A stretch of DNA of 64,000 bases, taken from the NCBI GenBank assembly GCA_964344935.1, contig CAYFPL010000007.1, positions 1 through 64,000 on the forward strand, in the 5' to 3' direction. This DNA comes from GCA-2731375 sp964344935. Its GTDB lineage: Bacteria; Pseudomonadota; Alphaproteobacteria; GCA-2731375. The notes under the pieces are model-generated. The model saw nothing but the letters and a program-made list of their open reading frames with translations, had not been told where the DNA came from and searched no databases. Made by a program: the position numbers and the translations under genes. Positions 52,209 through 61,922 of the stretch are shown one piece after another; the first letter of the stretch is position 1; each line of letters opens with the position of its first letter.

Positions 52209-55200
52209 TCACTTGTTGTCCAAGACCTCCCGCACCTGCACGGCAAGCTCGTAGGGTTGAAACGGCTTGTTTATCAGCGCGACATCCTTGTCGAGCTGGG
52301 CGCGGCCATCAAGAATATCCCGCGTATAGCCTGACGAATACAATACGCCGGCAGACGGAAACCGCTCAGAAAACGCCTCGGCGACATCGCGGCCGTTCTT
52401 TCCGTGCGGCAGGATGACATCCGTCAACAGGAGGTCTATGTCCTCGACATCCGCCATGACTTCCATTGCCTGCAGACCGTCCCCAGCCGACAGAACGGTG
52501 TAGCCGAGGCGTTCAAGGGCGATCCGCAGGAAGCCCTCCACGTCCTTGTCATCCTCGACGACAAGGATGGTTTCGTCGCCTGTGGGGCTTGGTTGCCTGA
52601 TCTCTTCGTCAATGTCCGAATCCTGCATCTCACCTTCGGCTTTCGGCAGGAAGATATTGACCGTCGTGCCAATTCCCTCCTCGCTGTAGATCGAAACCAG
52701 GCCTCCCGATTGCTTGGCAAAACCAAACACCATGCTCAAGCCCAAGCCGCTGCCCTCGCCAACGTCTTTCGTCGTGAAATAGGGTTCGAAGACTTGATCC
52801 AGAACGTCTGGGGACATACCCGTGCCGGTATCACTGACAGAGATCACAACAAACGACCCGGGCATCAGTTCTTCTGACGCCAGGCTGCTTGCCTCTGTCT
52901 GCACATGGTTCTTGGTCTCGAAGATCAACTGTCCACCACCGGGCATGGCGTCCCGCGCGTTGACCGTCAGATTCAATAGCGCATTTTCCAGTTCGCCCGG
53001 ATCAACCTTGGTAAGCCACAGATTGGCCGCCAACCTCATTTCGATAGAAATGTCCTCGCCGATGGTGCGCTCTGCCAGCAGGCAAAATGACGGTAGTATT
53101 TCGTTCACCCTCGACAGTTTGGGATTCAGGGTCTGTTGCCGGGAGAATGCCAACAGCCGGTGCGTCAACTCTGCGGCCCTGTACGCCGCATGAAGGGCGA
53201 TGGAGATGCTTTCCCGGTTGGCGTCGGTAACCAGTTCGTCGTCCTCGACCAACTCGAGGTAGCCGATGATGGCGGCCAACATATTGTTGAAATCATGTGC
53301 GATGCCGCCGGTCAGTTTTCCGACCGCTTCCATCTTCTGGCGCTGCCTCACATATGTTTCCGAAGATTTCTCGGCGGTGATGTCTGAAGCAAACGTACCG
53401 ATACCCGTGACGTCGCCCGCTTGATTGAAGACCGGGAATTTCGTGATCCGCACGAAGTCCATTTGTAGGTCGGACCGTGGCAGCTCAATCTCGAGTGTCT
53501 CCGTCTCCGTGGTTTCCATCACTTTCTGGTCGTGGGAGTTGATCCACGCGGCTTCGTCGGGATGATGAAGTTCCGTCGCGGTCTTGCCGAGATCATCGTC
53601 GGCCGACCTGTGGAAGAATTCCTCGTAGGCCCGATTGGTCAGTTGAATGCGGCCCTCTTTGTCCTTGAGCACGATCGCTATCGGTGCGTTATCGAACACA
53701 GAGCGGAACCGTTCCTCGCTTTCGGCCAGGGCATCCTGAGCTTTCTTGCGCACATCGATGTTGACGAATGTATTTTGGCGCGCCTCATTACCTTCCCAAT
53801 AAATATTGCGGGCAAACCCTTCGACCCAAATTTGATCCCCATTGGGGCGGGCAACGCGGAACTCAATGTGCCCTTCCGTCCGGTTATCACGAAAGCGGGT
53901 AATGCGTTCCCGTTCGTCGTCCGGGAAAAGCTGCTGCACGGGCACACCAATCATTGCCTCGGCGTCGTAGCCGTGGATGTCACCAGCAGCTCTGTTGGCA
54001 TAGACGACCTTGCCATCTTGGTGGACGAGAACGCCCTGAATTGAGCCGTCGACCAGGTCGCGATACTTGACCTCGCTTTGCTGCAAAGTCCGTTCCGCCC
54101 GTTTGCGTGCGGTAATGTCGACCAGACTCGTGAAAATCACCGGTTCATTGTCAAACTCCATGAACCTGGCGGACAACAGAACGGAGCGTTCGATCCCATC
54201 GGGCCGCCGCACCAGAGCTTCGAAATCATTGATGCGGCCAATCTGTTCGAGTCTGTCCAGATACTGGTTTCGTTTTTTCAGGTCGACCCAAATATCATCC
54301 GATACCCGCCCCAGCATGGCTTCCCGTTCTCGGTCGGCAAATTGCGCGGCTGCTTCATTTGCGAAGATAATGGTTCCGTCGGACTTCCGGGTGATAACAG
54401 TTGGTACCGGGACGGCCTCGGCGATGATCTGAAACCGTTCTTGGCTGCGACGAAGCTCCAGTTCGGCACTCTTCTGGGCGCTGATGTCACGCGCCATCAC
54501 AGCAAAGGTTTTCTTGCCCCCGACCACCATTTCTGCAACCGAGGCCGAGGCCGGGAATTCACCGCCGTTCTTGTGGAGTCCGAAAAATTCTCCCCGTTCC
54601 TCCATGAACCGGAATTGATGGCCAGAGCGCTTGGGTTCTTCGTCTTGTACATTTTCGCCGTCGCGGTAGCGTTCTGGCAGCAGCATATCAATATGACGTC
54701 CCAGAACCTCGTCAGCGCTGTATCCAAATATCTGTTCGGCGACTTGATTGAATATCTCGATCTTCTTTTCGCCATCCGTGGTGATGATCGCCTCCGGCGC
54801 GATCCGGATGAGCTCTGTTAATGTCGTTTCGTACAATTCGGCGGCTTCTTCCGCCAGTTTCTGATCGGTGATGTCCTCGCGCATTCCGATCGTGATGCCA
54901 TCGGACAAGACGCGCTCGTTGGATCGAATCCAATGTCCGCGCGTTTGATAGTATTCATGTGGTCCTTCCGGCTTGCGGTGACGCGCCAAGCGATCGCTTA
55001 CAAACGATTCCTCACCTCCCTCGGCAATTTCGACGATACCTTTTTCGGCCATCGCGCGGGCGAGATCCTCGAACTTCAGGCCTGGCTGGATAATCTCTTT
55101 CAGTTCAGGCAGGGTATCCCGATACCTGTTATTGCAGAGCAGTAGTCGATCATTGGCGTCAAACAGGACGAATCCCTGCGGCATCATGTCCAGGATTTCG

Positions 55201-55850
55201 GTGAGCAAACTTCGAAGGTATTGCGAAGCGGCGTTGGCTGAGATAGCCGATGGCGTACCCATTTGCGCCACCGCCGTTGTCAGGAAAAACAGGACCAACA
55301 TCGCTGCCAGGGCCAAGTGTTCGGTCTTGCCGCCCGCAATGACGAATATCAACACCACCAATACAATGGGGGCTGCGAAGGCAATACTTGCCCTTGGTAT
55401 GGCCGCCAGGCCGATGGTCCCGCCGGCGATCATGCCGGATAAAACGATGTAGAGAAACACCTGACCACGGTCATCGAGAAATGGCGTGAATAGCGGCGCC
55501 GCGGCCGCCCACACAAGACCGACGATGGCCGATAGGATGACAGCTTTTCGGATGGCTCTTTCGCTGCCGGAGCCACGGCGGCCGCTGCGATAATTTCGCC
55601 ACCAGTTCACCGCCATATAGAGTGCCATGAGAAGAGCCACGGCGACCCATGGCATCATGAAGGACCTTGGCACGCTGTCTTTCAATATGACGGCCAGCAA
55701 CATGGAATTAGCCGAGCAGGCAGCGGCCAGATACGGCGTCATGCGGACCATTGCGGACAATTGATCGCGCCGCACCGCCTGGTCCCAGTCCGGCCCCAAG
55801 GACAATCTGTCAAACGGTTGCAGATCGTCGGATGTGTTGGTGTTTTCCAT
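52209..55850 (-). CDS. Membrane hybrid histidine kinase with five PAS domains and a receiver
   Basis: The 1213-residue protein has an N-terminal block of about six membrane helices (residues 30-205). Five PAS-type domains follow (starting near ILDMMPQGFVLFDANDR, IRIAPEAIITTDGEK, IIAEAVPVPTVITRK, LVDGSIQGVLVHQDGK and VFDNAPIAIVLKDKEG). The kinase core has phospho-acceptor H852 (GGIAHDFNNMLAAI) and ATPase boxes (NALLNLTVNARDAMP, SVSDTGTGMS, GEGSGLGLSMVFGF). The C-terminal receiver has D1144 (LLLTDVILPHG). No separate response regulator is adjacent, so output must go through a phosphotransfer or unlinked partner. The signal is unknown. Confidence 0.93.
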   Translation of the reverse strand: MENTNTSDDLQPFDRLSLGPDWDQAVRRDQLSAMVRMTPYLAAACSANSMLLAVILKDSVPRSFMMPWVAVALLMALYMAVNWWRNYRSGRRGSGSERAIRKAVILSAIVGLVWAAAAPLFTPFLDDRGQVFLYIVLSGMIAGGTIGLAAIPRASIAFAAPIVLVVLIFVIAGGKTEHLALAAMLVLFFLTTAVAQMGTPSAISANAASQYLRSLLTEILDMMPQGFVLFDANDRLLLCNNRYRDTLPELKEIIQPGLKFEDLARAMAEKGIVEIAEGGEESFVSDRLARHRKPEGPHEYYQTRGHWIRSNERVLSDGITIGMREDITDQKLAEEAAELYETTLTELIRIAPEAIITTDGEKKIEIFNQVAEQIFGYSADEVLGRHIDMLLPERYRDGENVQDEEPKRSGHQFRFMEERGEFFGLHKNGGEFPASASVAEMVVGGKKTFAVMARDISAQKSAELELRRSQERFQIIAEAVPVPTVITRKSDGTIIFANEAAAQFADREREAMLGRVSDDIWVDLKKRNQYLDRLEQIGRINDFEALVRRPDGIERSVLLSARFMEFDNEPVIFTSLVDITARKRAERTLQQSEVKYRDLVDGSIQGVLVHQDGKVVYANRAAGDIHGYDAEAMIGVPVQQLFPDDERERITRFRDNRTEGHIEFRVARPNGDQIWVEGFARNIYWEGNEARQNTFVNIDVRKKAQDALAESEERFRSVFDNAPIAIVLKDKEGRIQLTNRAYEEFFHRSADDDLGKTATELHHPDEAAWINSHDQKVMETTETETLEIELPRSDLQMDFVRITKFPVFNQAGDVTGIGTFASDITAEKSSETYVRQRQKMEAVGKLTGGIAHDFNNMLAAIIGYLELVEDDELVTDANRESISIALHAAYRAAELTHRLLAFSRQQTLNPKLSRVNEILPSFCLLAERTIGEDISIEMRLAANLWLTKVDPGELENALLNLTVNARDAMPGGGQLIFETKNHVQTEASSLASEELMPGSFVVISVSDTGTGMSPDVLDQVFEPYFTTKDVGEGSGLGLSMVFGFAKQSGGLVSIYSEEGIGTTVNIFLPKAEGEMQDSDIDEEIRQPSPTGDETILVVEDDKDVEGFLRIALERLGYTVLSAGDGLQAMEVMADVEDIDLLLTDVILPHGKNGRDVAEAFSERFPSAGVLYSSGYTRDILDGRAQLDKDVALINKPFQPYELAVQVREVLDNK

Positions 55851-56164
55851 CTATCAATACCTGATCTTAGGCATTCCGTTAACGCGTGGGTTCGGGAAGA
55901 ATATTGATTCTGAACGCTGTGTCATCGCCCTACCACAAAGCTTCGGTGGGCATATCGCATCACATTAATCTTAAAAATTAGAACGTCCAGGTGTCAATTT
56001 TCCGGCATGGGCGCGCCGAGGCGATTGGTGACTGAACCAGATGGCGCGCTATGGGGGATTTGTCCGCCGTCCATGCCGCCTTCGAAGACAGCCAAGCCGA
56101 GGCATCCAGCCTAATAAAGTATGCTCGGGCCCGGGCGGGATCGGCGCTCACGCTGCTGTCCTGC
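55851..56164. other. Spacer without a recognised gene
   Basis: About 314 bases upstream of the histidine kinase gene and downstream of the molybdopterin enzyme gene. It should contain the kinase promoter. No clear hairpin, RNA gene or reading frame with a ribosome site was found. Confidence 0.4.
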
Positions 56165-58492
56165 TCAGCTTTGTCTCGCCTCGTTGATCGCTCGCCAGAC
56201 CCGGTCGCTTGTGGCCGGCATGTCCAGCGCCGTAACACCTAGCGGGGCGAGGGCGTCCAACACCGCGTTCATTACTGCCGGCAGGGCGCCCACGGTCCCG
56301 GCCTCGCCTGCACCCTTGGCCCCAAGGGGGTTGAGCCGGGTGGGTACGGGATTGCTTTCGATCTCGATGGCACAGAAGCTGTCGGCCCGCGGCATGGCGT
56401 AGTCCATGAATGAACCGCTCAAAAGCTGCCCGTTGTCGGGATCATAGGCCACCTGCTCCATCAACGCCTGGCCCACGCCCTGGGCGATGCCGCCGTGGAT
56501 TTGGCCCTTCAGGCCAATGGGGTTGATCACCGTGCCCACGTCGTCCACCACCGCATAGCGCACGAGTTCCACCTGCCCGGTATCCGGATCGATCTCCACT
56601 TCCGAGACATGGGCACCATTGGGATAGGTATCCTGCTCGGGCGAGAAGGTGGAGGTTTCAAAAAGGCCGCCCTCCAAATCGGGCGGCAGCTTGCCATGCA
56701 TGAAGGCGGATTTGGCGACCTCCTCCAGGCTCATGTTCCGATCCGTACCGGCGACGGAAAAGACACCGTCGGCGAATTCCATATCGCCTACGTCCGCCTC
56801 CATGAAATGGGCGGCGATGGCCTTGCCTTTTTCGATGATCTTGCCCGCCGCCTGCCACAGGGCCGTGCCGCCGATCACCGTGGAGCGGGAGCCGTTGGTG
56901 CCAATACCGAATGCCACGCGGTCGGTATCGCCGTCGATATACTGAATGTCCGTGGGATCGATGCCAAAGCGCTGGGCGACAATCTGACGGAAGATGGTTT
57001 CATGACCCTGGCCCTGGTTCTTGCTGCCCATGAGGATCATCGCGCTACCTGACGGGTTGAAGCGGATTTCGGCGAATTCCAAGCCGGGGGAGGCCGCCCG
57101 CTCGATGGCATTAGCGATGCCCAGGCCCAACAGTTTGCCTCGCGCCGCCGCTTCTTCCCGCCGTGCCGCAAAGTTGGCGTAGTCGGCCAGTTCCAGAACC
57201 CGCTCCATGTTGCGGTCGAACTGGCCGCAATCATAGATGCGGCCAAAGGCGTTGCGATAGGGCATGGCCTCTGAAGTTACGATGTTCCGACGCCGCAGTT
57301 CGACGCGGTCGATGCCCAGTTCACGGGCGGCATCGTCCAGCAGGCGTTCGATAACATAGATGGCTTCCGGCCTACCGGCACCGCGATAGGGCGCCGTGCC
57401 GTTGGTGTTGGCCATGACGCAGGCGACATGGACATGGGCCGCGGGGATGTCATAAACGCCCACCAGGGTGCTCACATTGGTAAAGGTGGCCAGCAGGTTG
57501 CGATCCGACGAGACATAGGCGCCCACATTGGCCAAGGTCCGTACGCGCAGGCCGATGATCCGGTTGTCGCCGTCCAATGCCAGCTCCGCTTCGGAAATAT
57601 TGTCGCGGGCGTGTTCGTCGGCCTGTATGGCCTCGCTCCGGCTGCAGGTCCATTTCACCGGCCGGCCCAGCTTGCGCGCGGCCCACATCATCAGGCGGTG
57701 TTCCGGGTACTGCCAGCCTTTGGTGCCGAAGCCGCCGCCCACATCACCGGCGATGACGCGGATCTTATTCTCGGGAATCTTGAAGATCCTGCCGGCCAGG
57801 GCGTTGCGAACCCTGTGGGGATACTGCACATCCGCATACAGGGTATAGCGGTCATCCCCGGCGTCGTAACTGCCGATCACGCCGCGCGGCTCCATGAAGT
57901 GGGCATAGACGCGGCTGATGACATAGCGGCGGCCGACGATCTTGGCTGCCTTGGCGAAAGTAGCTTCCGTTGCCGCCTTATCACCGGCCTCGAAGATATT
58001 GGAGATATTGTCCGGGCAATCCTGCCAAACCGGTACAGTACCTTGCGCGGCCTCGCCCGTGTCGGTGATCGAGGGCCGTTCGTCATAGTCGATTTGGATC
58101 AACTCCGCCGCATCCAAGGCCTGGGCCCTGGTTTCCGCCACCACCAGGGCCACGGGATCGCCCACATACCTGACGGCGTCGACGGCCAGGCCTGGATGGG
58201 GCCGGGCGAACATGGGACTGCCATCGGGCCGTTTGCGGGACACAGTCGGCGCCATGGTGCCTAGGCCGTCGGCAGCCACATCGGCACCTGTAAAGACGGC
58301 CAGCACGCCGGGCGCTGCGATGGCGGCGGCTGTATCGATATCACTGATGCCGGCATGGGCATGGGGCGAACGCAGGATGACCGCATGGGCCTGACCGGCC
58401 AGGTTTTGATCGTCGATAAAGCGGCCGTTGCCGGTCAGGAAACGGGGATCCTCGAACCGGCTGACCGGCTGGCCGATGCCGAACTTGGTCAT
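56165..58492 (-). CDS. Xanthine/CO dehydrogenase-family molybdopterin-binding large subunit
   Basis: The 775-residue molybdenum hydroxylase large subunit starts MTKFGIGQPVSRFEDPRFLT. It shows the GDVGGGFGTKG loop, APYRGAGRPEA (the AYRGAGR-type active-site loop of form II CoxL-like enzymes rather than the AYRCSFR of true CO dehydrogenase), the GSKNQGQGHET cofactor segment and the catalytic Glu in GAKGAGEAGT. The ATG at 58492 overlaps the stop of a 24-codon leader ORF. The iron-sulfur and FAD subunits that normally accompany it are absent nearby, so they must be encoded elsewhere. It probably hydroxylates a heterocycle or aldehyde. Confidence 0.92.
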   Translation of the reverse strand: MTKFGIGQPVSRFEDPRFLTGNGRFIDDQNLAGQAHAVILRSPHAHAGISDIDTAAAIAAPGVLAVFTGADVAADGLGTMAPTVSRKRPDGSPMFARPHPGLAVDAVRYVGDPVALVVAETRAQALDAAELIQIDYDERPSITDTGEAAQGTVPVWQDCPDNISNIFEAGDKAATEATFAKAAKIVGRRYVISRVYAHFMEPRGVIGSYDAGDDRYTLYADVQYPHRVRNALAGRIFKIPENKIRVIAGDVGGGFGTKGWQYPEHRLMMWAARKLGRPVKWTCSRSEAIQADEHARDNISEAELALDGDNRIIGLRVRTLANVGAYVSSDRNLLATFTNVSTLVGVYDIPAAHVHVACVMANTNGTAPYRGAGRPEAIYVIERLLDDAARELGIDRVELRRRNIVTSEAMPYRNAFGRIYDCGQFDRNMERVLELADYANFAARREEAAARGKLLGLGIANAIERAASPGLEFAEIRFNPSGSAMILMGSKNQGQGHETIFRQIVAQRFGIDPTDIQYIDGDTDRVAFGIGTNGSRSTVIGGTALWQAAGKIIEKGKAIAAHFMEADVGDMEFADGVFSVAGTDRNMSLEEVAKSAFMHGKLPPDLEGGLFETSTFSPEQDTYPNGAHVSEVEIDPDTGQVELVRYAVVDDVGTVINPIGLKGQIHGGIAQGVGQALMEQVAYDPDNGQLLSGSFMDYAMPRADSFCAIEIESNPVPTRLNPLGAKGAGEAGTVGALPAVMNAVLDALAPLGVTALDMPATSDRVWRAINEARQS

Positions 58493-58563
58493 GCCGCTTG
58501 CCGCGTCGGCGCCGGAATGTCGAACCAAATCAGGATGTTGCCGGTGCCGACAATCTCTTCCAT
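58489..58563 (-). CDS. 24-codon leader ORF before the molybdopterin enzyme
   Basis: The minus strand encodes MEEIVGTGNILIWFDIPA followed by PTRQAA and a stop. GGAGG lies five bases upstream, a stronger ribosome site than that of the following large gene. The stop overlaps the start ATG of that gene (ATGA). It could be a translational-coupling leader or a short functional peptide. I know no homologue. Confidence 0.45.
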   Translation of the reverse strand: MEEIVGTGNILIWFDIPAPTRQAA

Positions 58564-58617
58564 ATTTTCCTCCCACCTTGTTGTCAGCCCATTTGGCCCG
58601 CAAGGCGCATGCGCAGC

Positions 58618-58645
58618 TGGATCATGGATCATGGATCATGGATCA
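58618..58645. repeat. Heptanucleotide tandem repeat, TGGATCA x4
   Basis: Four exact head-to-tail copies of TGGATCA lie in the spacer between the divergent molybdopterin-enzyme and FAD-monooxygenase genes. The repeat ends 44 bases before the latter start. Each unit carries a GATC site. Slippage would change promoter spacing in 7-base steps. Confidence 0.95.
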
Positions 58646-58689
58646 TAAGGCAAAACCGCGTTTGCCCGCATCGGTGATATCATCGATGA

Positions 58690-59811
58690 ATGAATCACAA
58701 GCCACGTATTGCCATCGTCGGGGCGGGCATGGGCGGCCTGGCGGCCGCGGCGGCGTTGCGTCGGTTCGGATTCAAGGCAGCCGTCTTTGAACAGGCCGGC
58801 CGTTTTAGCCGGATAGGCGCCGGCATCCAGATGAGCCCCAACGCCATGAAGGGGCTGCGCGGCTTGGGCCTGGAAGGGCGCCTGCGCGCCATGGCTTTCC
58901 AACCCATGACCTGGGACAACCGGGCCTGGGATACAGGCGATATGATGTACGAACTGCCATTGGGTTCCGAGGCGGAAGTGCGCTACGGCGCCCCCTATCT
59001 GCAGATGCACCGGGCCGACCTGCACCGCGCATTGCTCTCGGCGGTTCCCAAGGGGTGGGTCGTCCGCGGCAAGACGCTGGTTGATGTCGCGCCGGCAGCC
59101 GGCGGTCAGCGGCTTGAATTCGCCGACGGCACCACATTTGAAGCAGATCTGACCATCGGCGCCGATGGCGTCCATTCCCGAATTCGTGAAATTCTGCTGG
59201 GCTCCGAAGAGCCCATCGCGACGGGACGGGTGGCCTATCGTGCCACTTTTCCTGCTGCGCTGTTGCGCCGCCCGATTGGCGAATGTACCAAGTGGTGGGG
59301 TCAGGACCGGCACATCGTCATCTACTTCGTCACCGCCGCCAGGGACGAGGTCTATTTTGTGACCAGCCTGCCGGATGAGACATGGGTTCGGGAGTCCTGG
59401 CGCGCCATGGGCGATATGGCTGTCGTCCGCGCCGCCTTCGAAGGCTTTCACGGCGAGGTGCGCGAAGTCCTCCGCGCCTGTCCCAGGGTGCACCGCTGGG
59501 CCATTCTGGAGCGGGAACCCCTGGAACATTGGTACGGCGATGGCATGGTTCTGATCGGCGATGCGGCACATCCCATGACGCCCTATATGGCTCAGGGTGC
59601 GGCCATGGCCATCGAGGACGGCATCATGCTCGCCCGCGCTCTCGACAGCGAGACTGAAACCGAAGCGGCCTTGTCAGTTTTTCAGAGCGCTAGAAAAATG
59701 CGCGCAGCCCAAACACAAGCCATCTCCCATGCCAACACCTGGATGCGCGAGGCGACCGATCCGGCCTGGTGCTATGACTACGATCCCTGGACGGCGCCGC
59801 TGGGGACGTGA
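58690..59811 (+). CDS. FAD-dependent aromatic monooxygenase (6-hydroxynicotinate 3-monooxygenase-like)
   Basis: The 373-residue class A flavoprotein hydroxylase has RIAIVGAGMGGLAAAAALRR (FAD ADP-binding loop), RIGAGIQMSPNAMKGLRGLG, LTIGADGVHSRIR (the DG motif) and MVLIGDAAHPMTPYMAQGAA (the GD motif binding FAD ribityl). The IGAG(I/H)xxxPN segment resembles salicylate hydroxylase and NicC. It would hydroxylate an aromatic or N-heteroaromatic acid with NAD(P)H and O2. That fits a pathway started by the divergent molybdenum hydroxylase. The ribosome site is weak. Confidence 0.91.
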   Translation: MNHKPRIAIVGAGMGGLAAAAALRRFGFKAAVFEQAGRFSRIGAGIQMSPNAMKGLRGLGLEGRLRAMAFQPMTWDNRAWDTGDMMYELPLGSEAEVRYGAPYLQMHRADLHRALLSAVPKGWVVRGKTLVDVAPAAGGQRLEFADGTTFEADLTIGADGVHSRIREILLGSEEPIATGRVAYRATFPAALLRRPIGECTKWWGQDRHIVIYFVTAARDEVYFVTSLPDETWVRESWRAMGDMAVVRAAFEGFHGEVREVLRACPRVHRWAILEREPLEHWYGDGMVLIGDAAHPMTPYMAQGAAMAIEDGIMLARALDSETETEAALSVFQSARKMRAAQTQAISHANTWMREATDPAWCYDYDPWTAPLGT

Positions 59812-59840
59812 CCGCAACCGCCGGCTACCGCGGCTTTCGG

Positions 59841-60836
59841 CTACCCGATATCGGCGATGATGCTGCCGATCCGCTCGATGTTGCCCAAGGTTTCCCCGTG
59901 GTCCAGGCCCGGCCATTGCACCCGCAGCAGGATTTGATCGGTCTGGGCCAATTCGCCGTACTGAAGGATCTGGTCCTTCACCGCCTCTTTATCGCCGATC
60001 AGGAAGCGTTCGTTGGCGAAATCGTCGAAGGCGGCGTCGAAATCACCTTCCGTGGTTTCGCCCTGCCCCCAGGAGGCATAGGCGCGGTATTTGTACAGCA
60101 GTGGCCCGCGGCTGATCGCCTGGGCATGGGCCGCGTCCCGGCCGACGAAGCATTCGCGGATCACTGGACAATTCACATCCTCGGGCTGGCCGGTTGCACG
60201 CCGTTCCTCCCGAAAGACCTCGAGATATTTCTGCATGGACCGGATCGACAAGGTGGGCGCGACGCACCAGGCATCGCCAATGCGCGCGGCGCGGCGCACG
60301 GCCGGCTCCACATCGCCGCCCAGCCAGATGGGCGGCCGCGGCGACTGTTTGGGTTTGACGCCGGCGGTGGCATCGTCCAGGTGATAATAGGTGCCGTGGT
60401 GGGTGACGCCGTCTTCCTGCCAAAGGCGTTTGATCACTTCCAACCCTTCCGTCAGGCGGCCGACCCGTTGCCTGATGTCCACGCCCATGGCCTGGAACTC
60501 TTCCGGCCGGTAGCCCAGGCCGGCGCACAGCACATAATTGCCGCCCGAAAGCCAATCGATGGTGGCCGCCTCTTCCGCCGCCAACACCGGGTTCATCATG
60601 GACAACAACAGAACACCAGGGCCGATCTGCATGCCGGCGGCGTCATCCGCCAGGGCGCCGAGCAAGGGCATGGTCTGAAACATGCCCATGGGCCCGGTCA
60701 AAAGATGCTGGCCCATGATCAAGGCGCCGAAACCGTTGTCCCTGGCCGCGCGCACCTGTTCCCGTAGTGCCGTCAGAACGGCCGCGGGATCCTCGTCGGG
60801 AGACCATTGCATGGCCGTGAATAATCCAATGCGCAT
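59841..60836 (-). CDS. LLM class flavin-dependent oxidoreductase
   Basis: The luciferase-like TIM barrel of 331 residues has FGALIMGQHLL, IGPGVLLLSMMNPVLAAEE, WLSGGNYVLCAGLGYRPEEF, a PRPPIWLGGDVEPAVRRAA segment and RIGDAWCVAP. GGAGG lies seven bases before the ATG. Such enzymes use reduced FMN or F420 to oxygenate or reduce organic substrates. It follows a second LLM gene on the same strand by 16 bases, so the two are cotranscribed. Confidence 0.91.
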   Translation of the reverse strand: MRIGLFTAMQWSPDEDPAAVLTALREQVRAARDNGFGALIMGQHLLTGPMGMFQTMPLLGALADDAAGMQIGPGVLLLSMMNPVLAAEEAATIDWLSGGNYVLCAGLGYRPEEFQAMGVDIRQRVGRLTEGLEVIKRLWQEDGVTHHGTYYHLDDATAGVKPKQSPRPPIWLGGDVEPAVRRAARIGDAWCVAPTLSIRSMQKYLEVFREERRATGQPEDVNCPVIRECFVGRDAAHAQAISRGPLLYKYRAYASWGQGETTEGDFDAAFDDFANERFLIGDKEAVKDQILQYGELAQTDQILLRVQWPGLDHGETLGNIERIGSIIADIG

Positions 60837-60852
60837 GGGCGTTCCTCCGGTG

Positions 60853-61773
60853 CTAGATCTTATCCCTGATTTCCTGGGCGAACCGCTCCATGGTGTCCAG
60901 GGCCACCGGCAATGTCTCGGTCATGATGTCGAAACAAAACTCGGTGGCGCCGGCGTCCCGGAACCGGCGCAGGGCGTCGATGATATCTCCGGGCCGGCCC
61001 TCGGTCGGGGCCTGGCCTGCCGCCGCCGGGCCGTCTTGGAAGGTCAAAGCCACCTTGGGCGCGATGGGGAAGCCTTCGGCGGCCCGGCCCTCTGCCTCCA
61101 ACGCCGCCGCCAGGGTGGGGCGCAGTTCCGCCACCGCATCCGGTGTGACCTTGAAAGGATGCCAGACATCGCCGTATTTGGCTGTCCGCTTCATGGCGGC
61201 CGCGGAATTGCCGCCTATGTAGATCGGTGGATGGGGGTCCTGCACCGCCTTCGGGCCCATTTCCACACCCTCGAAGTTGAACATTTCACCTTGGTGGCTG
61301 GCTCTTTCGGCGGTCCAAAGCTCGCGAATGATGGCCAGACCCTCGTTGGTGCGCTTGCCCCGGTCATGAAAGCCATAGCCCAGGGTGGTAATCTCCTCCT
61401 GGTACCAGCCCACACCGACCCCGAAATTGACACGCCCGCCACTTAGTTGGTCCAACTCCGCCAACTGAGCTGCTACTTCCATGGGGTTGCGCATAGGCAG
61501 GATCAGAACCGAGGTGCCGAGGCGGACTTTGCTGGTGCGTCCCGCCAGATAGCCTAGTACGCTAAAGGGTTGGTAATAGGTCCGCCGCCAATCCTCGGGT
61601 AATTGCCCATCGGCCCTTCCTGGATAGCGGGACACGGTCAAGGGCGGCATGATCAAATGATCGCTGGCCCATAGAGTGTCCAACCCCAACGCTTCAGCCT
61701 TTTCCGCCATGGCGTCGAAAGTGGCGGGCCTGGCGTCATCGCCGCGGACGATAATCGACATACCGTATTTCAT
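60853..61773 (-). CDS. LLM class (F420-type) oxidoreductase
   Basis: A 306-residue luciferase-like protein. LDTLWASDHLIMPPLTVSRY and VRLGTSVLILPMRNPMEVA are the usual N-terminal barrel segments of the F420-dependent LLM group. LSGGRVNFGVGVGWYQEE and PPIYIGGNSAAAMKRTAKYG follow. GGGAGGG precedes the ATG. True F420 dependence is a family-level guess; many alphaproteobacterial members use FMN. It is the promoter-proximal gene of a two-gene operon with the LLM gene at 59841. Confidence 0.91.
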   Translation of the reverse strand: MKYGMSIIVRGDDARPATFDAMAEKAEALGLDTLWASDHLIMPPLTVSRYPGRADGQLPEDWRRTYYQPFSVLGYLAGRTSKVRLGTSVLILPMRNPMEVAAQLAELDQLSGGRVNFGVGVGWYQEEITTLGYGFHDRGKRTNEGLAIIRELWTAERASHQGEMFNFEGVEMGPKAVQDPHPPIYIGGNSAAAMKRTAKYGDVWHPFKVTPDAVAELRPTLAAALEAEGRAAEGFPIAPKVALTFQDGPAAAGQAPTEGRPGDIIDALRRFRDAGATEFCFDIMTETLPVALDTMERFAQEIRDKI

Positions 61774-61922
61774 GGCTTTCCCTCCCTGCGTCTTGGCGGC
61801 AATTGTGCATGAGCGAAACAGTGAAGACCAGATGGCGACAATTCCGCTAGGATCACAAGATCGACAGGCGCCGGATCGCAGGATGAACTACACCGGAGCA
61901 GATCTGTGACAAGGGGGAAGTT

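Noticed and set aside
57428..60767. Plus-strand frames of 278 and 319 codons opposite the molybdopterin and LLM genes
   Set aside because: They are antisense shadows; the minus-strand proteins have clear families and ribosome sites.
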